64,000 nt of DNA from Dactylosporangium sucinum (GCF_014647515.1 NZ_BMPI01000007.1:193897-257896); one strand, 5' to 3'; counted from the stretch's first letter, positions 44,394 to 53,603 are shown. Translations and numbers: made by a program. Notes: generated by a model not told the origin, from the letters alone.

Positions 44394-45085
44394 CGGGACC
44401 GCCGCAGCCGTTGCGCCAGCGCGAACCCGGCACTGCCCAGCAACAGCACACCGCCGCCGATGACCAGCATCGGCACGAACTGCCACTGGCTGTGCTCTTC
44501 CCAGCCGAAGTTTATCGGCACCAGCACCACCGCCAGATACCCGAGGGCGAACAACAGCAGCGCGACGTGCCGCTCCAACCAGGCCAGCACCAGCAGCGCC
44601 AACCCTATCGCGCCGGCCGGGGCGAGCAGCCGGAACAGGAACTGGACGAAGGCGGACGGGGGGACGAGTGCGCGCGCGTCGGCGTCGGGGAAGATCCACG
44701 CCGCCGGAATGACGGCGAACAGCACGATGAGCGCGACGCCGGTGAGCGCGTACGGCAGCACTCGCGCGCCCAGTCCCCGGGCCCGGGCCGCCCGCAGGTA
44801 CCCGCCGGCGATCACCACGTACGCCAGCACCACCGCCGCCAGCCAGTAGACGTTCGCGGCCGGGAACCCGGCCTTGCACACCTGACCGTCGTCGACCGGC
44901 CGGCAGTCGCTGACGGCCTGGTGGCCGAGCAGGTAGACGGGGATCGCCCCGAAGATCACCAGGGCGAACACCAGCAGCGGCAACCATGTCACCCGCTGGG
45001 CAAGACGGACCCGGCGCGCGAGGTCGTGCACCTCGGCCAGCAGCCGACGTGGATCGCCGCCGGCAGGAACCGCATCGGAAGTCAT
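44390..45085 (-). CDS. Polytopic membrane protein
   Basis: The 231-residue protein has six or seven membrane segments (VTWLPLLVFALVIFGAIPVYLLG, VYWLAAVVLAYVVIAGGYL, VLPYALTGVALIVLFAVIPAAWIF, LLAPAGAIGLALLVLAWL, ALLLFALGYLAVVLVP and VPMLVIGGGVLLLGSAGFAL). Start chosen is MTSDAVPAGGD; a reading 14 codons further up is less likely. It pairs with the regulator just downstream. An acid-rich loop with two cysteines (SDCRPVDDGQVCK) faces outside. Function unknown. Confidence 0.75.
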   Translation of the reverse strand: MTSDAVPAGGDPRRLLAEVHDLARRVRLAQRVTWLPLLVFALVIFGAIPVYLLGHQAVSDCRPVDDGQVCKAGFPAANVYWLAAVVLAYVVIAGGYLRAARARGLGARVLPYALTGVALIVLFAVIPAAWIFPDADARALVPPSAFVQFLFRLLAPAGAIGLALLVLAWLERHVALLLFALGYLAVVLVPINFGWEEHSQWQFVPMLVIGGGVLLLGSAGFALAQRLRRSR

Positions 45086-45190
45086 ACCAATAGGTTTCCA
45101 TGACAAACCGATTAGCGCTAGCAGCAATGCTGGCAGGCTCGGCGGATCAGTTCCGCCAGGCGCCGGCGGGTAGCGGCATAATCCGTTGGC

Positions 45191-45607
45191 GTGGGGTGGC
45201 GGAAGAACGTCGTGGTTGGTGTGAGCGTCGTGGCCGGGGTGGGTCTCGTGTGCGGTGGGGCGGTGCTCGCCGTGCAGTGGAACGGCGAGCGCCAGGAACG
45301 GCGGAGTGACCAGGTCGCCCGGGAGTACTTCGAGGCCCTGCGGCGGGACGACGCCGCCGCCGCGCGTGGGCTCATGTGTGCTGACGCGGATCTCCGGCGG
45401 GCGCGGTTCGAGTCCGTGGACGCGTTCACGGTCGAGTCCGTCGGGGACTGGGGCAGCCCCATGGACGGCAGCGGGCGCCGCTACTTCGTGCGGGTGGTGC
45501 TGGCAAACGGGGACACCACCACGTCGTGGCTCACCACCGAGTACCGGGAAGGGCTGGAGGCTTGCGTCGACTGGGAGGACCGGAAGGCCCCTACAGGGCG
45601 ATCTTGA
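45191..45607 (+). CDS. Membrane-anchored small protein
   Basis: The 138 residues start at GTG. An N-terminal span (VVVGVSVVAGVGLVCGGAVLAVQW) is followed by an outside domain of about 100 residues that begins SDQVAREYFEALRRDDAAAARGLMC, like DUF4878-type NTF2-fold proteins, and has two cysteines. It overlaps the 3' end of nuoH by 17 bp, convergently. Function unknown. Confidence 0.7.
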   Translation: MGWRKNVVVGVSVVAGVGLVCGGAVLAVQWNGERQERRSDQVAREYFEALRRDDAAAARGLMCADADLRRARFESVDAFTVESVGDWGSPMDGSGRRYFVRVVLANGDTTTSWLTTEYREGLEACVDWEDRKAPTGRS

Positions 45608-46556
45608 CGCCCGCCGTCAGGATCAGTTGAGCCAGGGCCACCGGGACCAGGACCAGCCAGCAGAGGCGCTGCAGCTGGTCCTCGCGCAGCCGTGGGTACG
45701 ACACCCGCAGCCAGATCACCACGAACGACACCGCGAAGACCTTGATCAGGGTCCACAGCCAGCCCAGCTCGGCGTCCAGGCCGAAGGGGCCCTTCCAGCC
45801 GCCCAGGAACAGGACCGTGGTCAGGGCCGCGATCACCACGATGCCCACGTACTCGGCGAGCAGGAAGAAGGCGAACCGCAGGCCCGTGTACTCGGTCATG
45901 TAGCCGAAGACCAGCTCCGAGTCGGCGATCGGCATGTCGAACGGGGGGCGGCGGATCTCGGCCAGGCCCGCGATGAAGAAGACGATGAGTGCGGGCAGCT
46001 GCCAGAGCAGCCACCACGGGCGCCAGGCCTCGACGATGCCCTGCAGGGACAGCGTGCCGGCCGCCATCGCCACCGACAGCGCGGCCAGGATGAACGGGAG
46101 CTCGTAGCCCAGCAGCTGGGCCGCGGCGCGCAGGCCGCCCAGCAGCGCGTACTTGTTGGCCGAGGACCAGGCGGCCATCAGCACCGCGACCACGCCGATG
46201 CCGACCACTGCCAGGACGAAGAAGAGGCCGATGTCCAGCGGCTGGGCGACCAGGCCGTGCGGGCCGAGCGGGATCACCAGGAGGACGGCGAGGTAGGGCA
46301 GGAGGGAGACGACGGGAGCGAGCCGGAAGACCTGGCGGTCGGCCGCTCGCGGGGTGATGTCCTCCTTCTGCACGAACTTCACGCCGTCGGCGATGAGCTG
46401 GGCCCAGCCGTGGAAGGCGCCGGCATACATCGGGCCCAGCCGGCCCTGCATGTGGGCCATCACCTTGTGCTCGGCCTGGCCGACGATCAGCGGCAGCGTC
46501 AGGAACGCCACCACCACCAGCAGGACCCGCAGCGCGACCTCGAGCCAGACGGGCAT
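45591..46556 (-). CDS. nuoH: NADH-quinone oxidoreductase subunit H
   Basis: NuoH forms the quinone channel at the junction of complex I arms. The 321-residue product starts MPVWLEVALRVLLVVVAFLTLPLIVGQAEHKVMAHMQGRLGPMY. Signatures are QLIADGVKFVQKEDITP, SSANKYALLGGLRAAAQLLGYELPF and GLAEIRRPPFDMPIADSELVFGYMTEYTGLRF. It overlaps nuoC by one base (TGATG). nuoD, which commonly sits before nuoH, is missing here. Confidence 0.96.
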   Translation of the reverse strand: MPVWLEVALRVLLVVVAFLTLPLIVGQAEHKVMAHMQGRLGPMYAGAFHGWAQLIADGVKFVQKEDITPRAADRQVFRLAPVVSLLPYLAVLLVIPLGPHGLVAQPLDIGLFFVLAVVGIGVVAVLMAAWSSANKYALLGGLRAAAQLLGYELPFILAALSVAMAAGTLSLQGIVEAWRPWWLLWQLPALIVFFIAGLAEIRRPPFDMPIADSELVFGYMTEYTGLRFAFFLLAEYVGIVVIAALTTVLFLGGWKGPFGLDAELGWLWTLIKVFAVSFVVIWLRVSYPRLREDQLQRLCWLVLVPVALAQLILTAGVKIAL

Positions 46557-47131
46557 CAGCTGCGCCCTCCCGGCCACTCGTTCGGGTCGGGAACGCCCGG
46601 CGGGCGCATCGGGGCGCGCTTGCTCACCGCGTGCTCGCTCTCGCCCGGCTCCTTGGCGCCCGGCCACGGCTTCGCGACGCGGGAGGCGAGCACGAACTCC
46701 TTGCGCAGCGGGTGGCCCTCGAACTCGGGCGGCAGGAGCAGCGGCTGCAGCGCCGGATGGCCGGTGAAGTCGATGTCGAACATCTCGTGCGTCTCGCGCT
46801 CGTGCCACGCCGCGCCCGGATAGATGCCGACAACCGACGAAATCACGGGCGCGTCACGCGGCAGCGCCGCGCGGAGCAGCACGCCGTGGCGGGCCGCACA
46901 CGACCACAGGTGCGCCACGACGGTGAAGCCGGCAGGCAGCTCGTCGACCGCCGACAGCCAGTCGAAGAAGTCACAGCCCAGCGAGTCACGCGCCGCCCGC
47001 ACGGCGTCGGCCCACTGCGCGGCGTTCACGTCGACGGTGGCGCGGGTGAAGCGGCCGCCGGCGGACTCGCCGACGGTCACGCCCTCGCCCAGCACATCGG
47101 CGAGGCGGGCGCCGATCTCCTCGGGCGTCAT
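46556..47131 (-). CDS. nuoC: NADH-quinone oxidoreductase subunit C
   Basis: NuoC is the 30-kDa peripheral subunit. The 191-residue protein has the signature WHERETHEMFDIDFTGHPALQPLLLPPEFEGHPLRKEF, close to the family's ERExxDxxGxxFxGHP. The ATG used is 38 bp after nuoB. It is not fused to nuoD, in contrast to the nuoCD fusion of enterobacteria. Confidence 0.94.
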   Translation of the reverse strand: MTPEEIGARLADVLGEGVTVGESAGGRFTRATVDVNAAQWADAVRAARDSLGCDFFDWLSAVDELPAGFTVVAHLWSCAARHGVLLRAALPRDAPVISSVVGIYPGAAWHERETHEMFDIDFTGHPALQPLLLPPEFEGHPLRKEFVLASRVAKPWPGAKEPGESEHAVSKRAPMRPPGVPDPNEWPGGRS

Positions 47132-47169
47132 GCCGCCGATCCTACGGCCGCGCCGGAACCGCGGACAGC

Positions 47170-47679
47170 CTACGGCCGCACCGGAGGCGCGTTCAGGGCG
47201 CGCACGTCCGGGCGCGGCACCCCGCCGAGGCCCGACTGCTCGCCGGCGATCTTCTCCTGGAGCCGCATGATGCCGTGCAGGAGCGCCTCGGGCCGCGGCG
47301 GGCAGCCGGGGACGTAGACGTCGACCGGGATGAGCTGGTCGACGCCCTTGGTCACCGAGTAGGAGTCCCAGTAGGGGCCGCCGCAGTTCGAGCAGGCGCC
47401 GAAGCTGATCACGTACTTCGGATCCGGCATCTGGTCGTAGAGGCGCTTGACGGCCGGCGCCATCTTGTCGGTCACGGTGCCCGACACGACCATGAGGTCG
47501 GCCTGGCGGGGACCGTGGGCGAACGGGATCACGCCGAGCCGCATGAAGTCGTGCCGCCCCATGGACGTGGCGATGAACTCGATGGCACAGCAGGCCAGCC
47601 CGAAGTTGAACACCCACAGGGAATAGCGCCGACCCCAGTTGAGCACGAACTTGATCGGCTCACCCAGCACGCTCGACAT
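47170..47679 (-). CDS. nuoB: NADH-quinone oxidoreductase subunit B
   Basis: NuoB carries cluster N2, the electron donor to quinone. The 169-residue product starts [31 protein letters not shown] and keeps all four N2 ligands: C30, C31, C96 ([13 protein letters not shown]) and C126 ([15 protein letters not shown]). It is the first gene of a minus-strand nuoBCH operon. nuoA, normally upstream, is not in the 157 bp before the next gene. Confidence 0.96.
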   Translation of the reverse strand: MSSVLGEPIKFVLNWGRRYSLWVFNFGLACCAIEFIATSMGRHDFMRLGVIPFAHGPRQADLMVVSGTVTDKMAPAVKRLYDQMPDPKYVISFGACSNCGGPYWDSYSVTKGVDQLIPVDVYVPGCPPRPEALLHGIMRLQEKIAGEQSGLGGVPRPDVRALNAPPVRP

Positions 47680-47836
47680 GACCTTCAGCCTACCCCCGGA
47701 CGCCGCTGTCGGATTTCTGCCACAACGCCGGACGGGTCCAGCGCGTGTTGTCGATATCCAGCCCGGTAATTCGTCGGACTGGTACATCGGGGGATCGGGG
47801 GGCCGGGCCGACAGCCCGGTCCCCCGATGCGGTTCG

Positions 47837-49264
47837 TCACCAGGACGGGCGCTGCAACAGGCTGAGGAACGACACGAGCAGCCGCTCCCGGACGGCCGGC
47901 GGGGCCGCGTCGAGCAGCGTGTTCACCACGGCCATCCGGTCCGGCAGGCCACCGTCCGGCGAGAACCCGAGGAACCCGGCCAGCTCGGCCGCCGAGGCCG
48001 ACCCCACCAGCTCCAGCACCCCGGGAGGCAGGTCGACCGGGCCGAACGCACGCGCCGCCGCCACCGCCGAGGCCAGGTCCGACGCGAACTCCGCCACCCG
48101 CGGGGCGACCGCGGCGGTCACCGTGAGGTGCACCGACGCCGGCATCGAGCCGTGCCGGAACTGCGGCTGCGTGTGCCAGCCCCGCGCCGCCAGCTCGTCG
48201 GCGAGCACGAAGAGGTTCACGTCCGTGGCGGCGGACATGAACGCGACCACCGTCGACTCCACGGGCACCAGCGAAAGGCCCGGGACCGCGGAGACCGCCG
48301 CCGCCAGGCCGCGCGTCGCCGAGAGGGTGGTCGCGGCCAGCGCCAGGTATCCGGCGTCGCCGATGTGCCGCAGCACGGCCCACGCGGCCGCGATCGGCCC
48401 GCCGGACCGGGTCGACGAGATGACCGGGTTGACCATGGTGTACCCCGGCCAGTCCGCGTAGCCGAAGTACTGCGGCGCCCGCAGCTCCTCGTCCCGGTGC
48501 AGCAGGACCGAGACGCCCTTCGGCACGTAGGCGTACTTGTGGAGATCGACCGACATGCTCGTCACGCCGGGCACCGCGAAGTCGAACGGCGGGATCGGTT
48601 CGCCGAGGCGGCGCAGGTACGGCAGCGTCCAGCCGCCGAAGCAGGCGTCGACGTGGCAGCGCACCCCGGCCGCGGCAGCGGCGGCGGCGATCGGCTCGAC
48701 GGGATCGATGAGGCCGTGCGCGTACGACGGCGCGGAGCAGGCCACGAGCACCGTCTCGGGGCGGATCGCGGCTGCCACCGCCGCGGGATCGACCCGCAGC
48801 GTGGACGGATCCACCGGTACCGTGTCCAGCTCCACGCGAAGGTAGGACGCGGCCTTCGCCAGGGCGGCGTGCGCGGTCACCGGCATGACCAGGCGCGGAT
48901 GAGCGACATCCGGACGCGCGTCGCGGGCGGCCTTGACCGCGAGGATCAGCGACTCGGTGCCGCCGCCGGTGACGCTGCCGACCGTGGACGGCGGGCCGGA
49001 CAGCACCCGCGCCGCGGCCGCCACCAGGTCGTTCTCCATCGCCAGCAGCGACGGAAACGCGGTCGGGTCGAGGCCGTTGACGTGCGCGGACGTGGCGTGC
49101 GCGGCGGCGGCCAGCTCGTCGAGGCCGGCAGGTCCTGCTGAGCCCGGGTCGTAGACGTAGGCGAAGAGCCGCCCGCCGTGCGTCGGCAGGTCGCGCTCGC
49201 GCAGCTTCGCCAGCTCCTGCAGCACCTCGTCGGCCGGCACCCCGTGCTCAGGCAACGCTGTCAT
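47837..49264 (-). CDS. PLP-dependent decarboxylase/aldolase, sphingosine-1-phosphate-lyase-like
   Basis: This is a group II PLP enzyme of 475 residues. It has the phosphate-binding GGTES (101 to 105), HVDACFGG with the PLP-ring aspartate (D206), and the Schiff-base lysine K243 in [13 protein letters not shown]. The last motif and the N-terminal [21 protein letters not shown] resemble sphingosine-1-phosphate lyase and related aldehyde-forming enzymes more than glutamate decarboxylase. Its start overlaps the end of the upstream transporter gene by four bases, making one operon. The real substrate is unknown. Confidence 0.85.
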   Translation of the reverse strand: MTALPEHGVPADEVLQELAKLRERDLPTHGGRLFAYVYDPGSAGPAGLDELAAAAHATSAHVNGLDPTAFPSLLAMENDLVAAAARVLSGPPSTVGSVTGGGTESLILAVKAARDARPDVAHPRLVMPVTAHAALAKAASYLRVELDTVPVDPSTLRVDPAAVAAAIRPETVLVACSAPSYAHGLIDPVEPIAAAAAAAGVRCHVDACFGGWTLPYLRRLGEPIPPFDFAVPGVTSMSVDLHKYAYVPKGVSVLLHRDEELRAPQYFGYADWPGYTMVNPVISSTRSGGPIAAAWAVLRHIGDAGYLALAATTLSATRGLAAAVSAVPGLSLVPVESTVVAFMSAATDVNLFVLADELAARGWHTQPQFRHGSMPASVHLTVTAAVAPRVAEFASDLASAVAAARAFGPVDLPPGVLELVGSASAAELAGFLGFSPDGGLPDRMAVVNTLLDAAPPAVRERLLVSFLSLLQRPSW

Positions 49265-50601
49265 GCCTTTACCTCCTCGCTGACCTCAACGAGCCGCCGC
49301 TCGTCCAGGTCGTAACCTCGCAATGCGACCAGCGCGACCGCCACGACGACGGCCGGCACGACCGTGAAGCCGAGCAGCACGCCGAGCTTGGCGGTGTCGG
49401 TCTGCAGGGCGGCCTCGCCGGTCTCGCTGGAGACGTAGCCGAACGCGGCGAGCAGCACGGCGAAGACCCCCGGCCCGAGCGCCAGCCCGAGCGTCTCGCC
49501 GGCCGTCCACAGGCCGGTGAAGACGCCGGCCTGGCGGCGGCCGGTCCGCTCGGCGTCGTACGCGATGCAGTCCGGCAGCATGGCCAGGCCGAAGACCTGC
49601 TGGCCGGCGTAGCCCCCGCCGACCAGGCCGGTGATCACGTACACGGCGACGGCGGGCAGGAACGGCGCCAGCACGAGCAGCCCGGCGGCGACGGCGAACA
49701 GGACGGAGGCGAGCACGTAGGCGCGCAGCTTGCCGACCCGCCGGCCGACCCGCGTCCAGACCGGCATCACCAGCAGGGCCGGGCCGACGAAGCAGGCGAA
49801 GAGGACGGTCGAGCCGGTGTCGGGCGACTCCAGGACCTGGGTCGCGAAGTAGCTGACGCCGGCCAGCATGGTGCCGATGCCGGCCGCCTGCACCACGAAG
49901 CAGACCAGCAGCAGCCGGAACGGGCGGTTGCCGCGGACGACCCGCAGCTGCGCGCCGAACGAGGGCTCGCTCGGCATGACCCTGCCGGTGGGTGCGCTCG
50001 CGGTGCCGAGGAAGGATCCGACGGTACCGACGAGGATCAGCACACCGACGAAGACGCCCATCGCTCGATGGCCCGGGATCCCGTCACCGAACTGCTTGGT
50101 GACCATGGGCGACAGGGCGCCGGACGCCAGGATCGCCAGCGCGAGGAAGGCCACCCGCCAGGTCATCAGGCGGGTCCGCTCGGCGTAGTCGTCGGTCATC
50201 TCGGCCGGCATCGCGACGTAGGGCACCTGGTAGAAGGCGAACGCGGTGGCCGCGGCCAGGAAGACCAGCGCGACGTAGGCGCCCGAGCGCACCGGCGCGG
50301 CGAAGATCAACGCGAACAGGACCGCGAGCGCGAGGCCACCGAAGAGCAGAAACGGTCGCCGGGCACCCATCGACGTGCGGGTACGATCGGAAATCCGCCC
50401 GGCAACCGGGTTGATCAGCACATCCCAAGCCTTCGGCGCGAGCACCAGCAGCCCGGCGATCCCGGCGGCCACGCCCAGGGTGTCGGTCAGGTAGGGCAGC
50501 AGCAACAGTCCCGGCACGGTGCCGAAGGCCCCGGTGACGAGGGAGCCGAGTGCGTACCCCGCGCGCACGCGGCCGGGCAGTGATCCCGACGGGTGACTCA
50601 T
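49261..50601 (-). CDS. GPH/MFS_2 family transporter
   Basis: The 446-residue protein has about 12 membrane segments. RISDRTRTSMGARRPFLLFGG after helix 2 is a hallmark of the glycoside-pentoside-hexuronide:cation symporter family (MelB-like), whose relatives include animal MFSD2 lipid carriers. It overlaps the PLP enzyme by four bases. Its start codon overlaps that of the divergent gamma-glutamyltransferase-like gene. Substrate unknown; it may serve the partner enzyme. Confidence 0.88.
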   Translation of the reverse strand: MSHPSGSLPGRVRAGYALGSLVTGAFGTVPGLLLLPYLTDTLGVAAGIAGLLVLAPKAWDVLINPVAGRISDRTRTSMGARRPFLLFGGLALAVLFALIFAAPVRSGAYVALVFLAAATAFAFYQVPYVAMPAEMTDDYAERTRLMTWRVAFLALAILASGALSPMVTKQFGDGIPGHRAMGVFVGVLILVGTVGSFLGTASAPTGRVMPSEPSFGAQLRVVRGNRPFRLLLVCFVVQAAGIGTMLAGVSYFATQVLESPDTGSTVLFACFVGPALLVMPVWTRVGRRVGKLRAYVLASVLFAVAAGLLVLAPFLPAVAVYVITGLVGGGYAGQQVFGLAMLPDCIAYDAERTGRRQAGVFTGLWTAGETLGLALGPGVFAVLLAAFGYVSSETGEAALQTDTAKLGVLLGFTVVPAVVVAVALVALRGYDLDERRLVEVSEEVKA

Positions 50602-52030
50602 GGTCCACGGATGCTACCGCGAGATTTCCTCACAAAAAACGGTCGTTGCGGGCGTCGCTGCCGGCCATCCGGCCACCGCCGAGATCGGCCTGCGGGTGCT
50701 GGAGGCCGGCGGCTCGGCCGCGGACGCCGCCGTCGCCGCCACGCTGGCCGGCTGCGTCGCCGAGAGCGTGCTGACCGGCCTGGCCGGCGGCGGGTTCGCC
50801 ACCTACTACGAGGCGGCCACCGGCACCACGACCTGCCTCGACTTCTTCTGCGCGGTGCCCGGCCTCGACGCCGGGCGGGCGGCCGCGCCCATGGTGCCGA
50901 TCTCGATCGCGTTCGGCGGGGTGCCGCAGCGGTACGAGATCGGCGCGTCGAGCGTCGGCGTCCCGGGCGTGCCGGCCGGGGTGGCCGCGCTGCACCGCCG
51001 CTGGGGCCGGCTGCCCTGGCAGCGGGTGGTGGCCCCGGCCGCGTCGCTGGCCCGCAGCGGCACCCTGCTGCCGCACCCGCACGCATCGACGCTCGCCTCG
51101 ATCGCGCCGGCGATGCTGCCGGGGTTCGGGGCCGAGGTGTACGCGCCGGGCGGCAAGCTGCTGGAAGGCGGCGAACTGCTGCACCACCCGGGGCTGGACG
51201 TCGCGCTCGGCATCCTCGCCGAGGAGGGGCCGGCCGCCTTCTACACCGGCTCCGTCGGCCGGCTCATGGTCGACGAGGTGCGGGCCGGCGGCGGCGTGCT
51301 CACCCTTCGCGACCTCGCCGCATACCGGGTGCTGTCGGTGCCGGTCGTCACCGCGCCCCTGGCCGGGGCCACCGTGCTGGCCCGCGCCGACCTCAACGAC
51401 TTCGTGGCCACCGTCGCGGCGCTGCCGGCGGACTTCGCCGCCCTGCCGCGCGTTTCGCGGATCGTCGCCCTCGCCGACGCGCTGCGCGCGGACGGCACCC
51501 AGCGGGTCGGCGACACGACGAACATCTCGGTCGTCGACCCGGACGGCAACGCGTGCGTGGTCACGCTGACGCTGGGGATCGGCTCCGGCGTCTGGTTGCC
51601 GGGCCTCGGGGTACACCTGAACTCCATGCTCGGCGAGGGCGACCTCGTGCTCCCTGGCATCGGGCCCGGCGAGCGGATGGCGTCGTGCATGTGCCCGGCC
51701 GTGGTGACGTCGCCGGCCGGCCTGGTGATGGGCATCGGGTCGGCCGGCGCCACGCGAATCCGCACCGCGCTCCTGCAGACCCTGGTCAACGTCCTGGTGG
51801 ACGGTGACGACATGCACACGGCGATCCGGCGTCCGCGGTTGCACGTGGTTTCCCAGGTGGTACACCTGGAGGCCGGCTTTCCTCCCGACGCGCTGGACGC
51901 GCTCGCCGCGGCCGGATACGCGGTGCGGCAGTGGGATCGGCTCGACCACTACTTCGGCGGGGTCAGCGCGGTCGGCCTGGCGGGCGCGGCCGGCGACCCG
52001 CGCCGGGGCGGGATCGGGCGGCTGCTCTGA
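50600..52030 (+). CDS. Gamma-glutamyltransferase family protein
   Basis: This is an N-terminal nucleophile hydrolase of 476 residues, shorter than the roughly 560 to 580 of classical secreted enzymes, and without a signal peptide, so it is probably cytoplasmic. The conserved GHPATAEIGLRVLEAGGSAADAAVAA opens it. The probable autoprocessing and catalytic threonine is T306 (GDTTNISVVDPDGNA; classical enzymes have TTH). ERMASCMCPAVV replaces the usual R-x-SSM-x-P segment. The only good start is the ATG overlapping the transporter start. It may split gamma-glutamyl or similar amides; substrate not known. Confidence 0.85.
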   Translation: MVHGCYREISSQKTVVAGVAAGHPATAEIGLRVLEAGGSAADAAVAATLAGCVAESVLTGLAGGGFATYYEAATGTTTCLDFFCAVPGLDAGRAAAPMVPISIAFGGVPQRYEIGASSVGVPGVPAGVAALHRRWGRLPWQRVVAPAASLARSGTLLPHPHASTLASIAPAMLPGFGAEVYAPGGKLLEGGELLHHPGLDVALGILAEEGPAAFYTGSVGRLMVDEVRAGGGVLTLRDLAAYRVLSVPVVTAPLAGATVLARADLNDFVATVAALPADFAALPRVSRIVALADALRADGTQRVGDTTNISVVDPDGNACVVTLTLGIGSGVWLPGLGVHLNSMLGEGDLVLPGIGPGERMASCMCPAVVTSPAGLVMGIGSAGATRIRTALLQTLVNVLVDGDDMHTAIRRPRLHVVSQVVHLEAGFPPDALDALAAAGYAVRQWDRLDHYFGGVSAVGLAGAAGDPRRGGIGRLL

Positions 52031-52031
52031 G

Positions 52032-52334
52032 TCAGTCTTCGTCCTCCGGCCACCACGCGGCCCGGCGCATGTCGACCTTGTCCCCGCGCAGCGGGGTCTT
52101 CTCCCGGCGGTGCCGCCTGAGGGCCTCCTGCTCGTGGCCCGGCACGAGGCGGCCGTTGGCCGCGACGACCCGGTGCCAGGGGACGCCGCCGCCGTAGTGC
52201 GACATCACCGCGCCCACCTGCCTGGGGCCGCCCTGGCCCAGGTACTCGGCGATCGCGCCGTAGGACATCACCCGGCCCGGCGGGATGCGCTCCACCACCG
52301 TGAGCACCAGTTCGGCAAACTCCTCGTCGGCCAC
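52032..52334 (-). CDS. Alkyltransferase-like DNA repair protein
   Basis: The 100-residue protein is the DNA-binding domain of the O6-alkylguanine alkyltransferase fold. The acceptor cysteine is replaced by tryptophan (P52-W53-H54-R55 instead of PCHR), the mark of alkyltransferase-like proteins, which bind O6-alkylguanine and hand it to nucleotide excision repair. The GTG start (ADEEFAELVLTVVERIPPGRVMSYG) gives the family length. It ends two bases after the end of the GGT-like gene and is divergent from proB. Confidence 0.93.
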   Translation of the reverse strand: MADEEFAELVLTVVERIPPGRVMSYGAIAEYLGQGGPRQVGAVMSHYGGGVPWHRVVAANGRLVPGHEQEALRRHRREKTPLRGDKVDMRRAAWWPEDED

Positions 52335-52377
52335 GATATGGGAACCTACCGTCTGTTCTCCGGGATCACCCGGCAAG

Positions 52378-53487
52378 ATGGTCGGCGTGCGGGAACAGGT
52401 CACCGGGGCTCGGCGGATCGTCGTCAAGGTCGGGTCGTCGTCGCTGACCACCGCGACCGGCGGCCTGGACGCCGCCCGCGTCGACGCCCTGGTCGACGCG
52501 CTGGCCGCGACGCAGGCCGAGGTCGTGCTGGTCTCCTCGGGCGCCATCGCCGCCGGGCTGGCGCCGCTCGGCCTGTCCCGCCGGCCGCGCGACCTCGCGA
52601 CCCAGCAGGCGGCGGCGAGCGTCGGCCAGGGCCTGCTCATGCGGGCGTATAACGACGCGTTCGCCCGTCACCGCCGGGTCGTCGGCCAGGTCCTGCTCAC
52701 GGTGGACGACGTGACCCGCCGAGCGCACTACCGCAATGCGTACCGCACGCTGCGCCGCCTGCTGGACCTGCACGCCGTCCCCGTCGTCAACGAGAACGAC
52801 ACGGTCGCGACGGAGGAGATCCGCTTCGGCGACAACGACCGGCTGGCCGCGCTCGTCGCGGCCCTGGTGCACGCCGACCTGCTGGTGCTGCTGTCCGACG
52901 TCACCGGCCTGTACACCGGCGACCCCGCCCTGCCCACCTCGCGCCCCATCGCCGACGTGCGCTCGCTCGAGGAGCTGTCCGGCATCGACATCCGTCGCCC
53001 CGGCAAGGCCGGCGTGGGCACCGGCGGCATGGTGACCAAGGTGGAGGCGGCCCGGATCGCGACCACCAGCGGCATCCCGGTGGTGCTGGCCTCCGCCCCG
53101 CAGGCGGCCCAGGTCCTGGCCGGCGAGGAGGTCGGCACCCTGTTCCACCGGTTGCGCGAGCGCCCGCAGGCCCGGCTGTTCTGGCTGGCCCACGCCACCG
53201 CCCCGCGCGGCCGCCTGCACCTGGACGCGGGCGCCGTGCAGGCCGTGGTCGGCCGCAAGGCGTCCCTGCTCCCGGCGGGCATCACGGCCGTGGACGGCCG
53301 CTTCGCGGCCGGCGACCCCGTCGACCTGGTCGACCTGGCGGGCGTGCCGGTGGCGCGGGGCCTGGTCAACTACGACGCGACGGAGCTGCCACCGCTGCTG
53401 GGCCGCTCGACGGGCGAACTGGCGGCCGCGCTGGGCCCGGCCTATGAACGCGAGGTCGTCCACCGCGACGACCTCGTGCTGCTGTAG
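52378..53487 (+). CDS. proB: Glutamate 5-kinase
   Basis: ProB phosphorylates glutamate in the first step of proline synthesis. The 369 residues comprise the amino-acid-kinase domain (IVVKVGSSSLTT, VLVSSGAIAAGL, VPVVNENDTVATEEIRFGDNDRLAA, GVGTGGMVTKVEAARIA) and a C-terminal PUA domain from about residue 275 (RGRLHLDAGAVQAVVGRKASLLPAGI). ATG is preferred; GTG three codons on is possible. proA is not adjacent on this side. Confidence 0.96.
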   Translation: MVGVREQVTGARRIVVKVGSSSLTTATGGLDAARVDALVDALAATQAEVVLVSSGAIAAGLAPLGLSRRPRDLATQQAAASVGQGLLMRAYNDAFARHRRVVGQVLLTVDDVTRRAHYRNAYRTLRRLLDLHAVPVVNENDTVATEEIRFGDNDRLAALVAALVHADLLVLLSDVTGLYTGDPALPTSRPIADVRSLEELSGIDIRRPGKAGVGTGGMVTKVEAARIATTSGIPVVLASAPQAAQVLAGEEVGTLFHRLRERPQARLFWLAHATAPRGRLHLDAGAVQAVVGRKASLLPAGITAVDGRFAAGDPVDLVDLAGVPVARGLVNYDATELPPLLGRSTGELAAALGPAYEREVVHRDDLVLL

Positions 53488-53603
53488 CGGCCGCCCCGGC
53501 CTTGATCGACGGCGGGTGCCGGCTGCCTGGCGACCGGAGACCGCAGTCGATCATGAGGCCGCAGCGTGTGGACCGGGCGGTCCAGCGCGGTAGGGTTGCC
53601 GGC

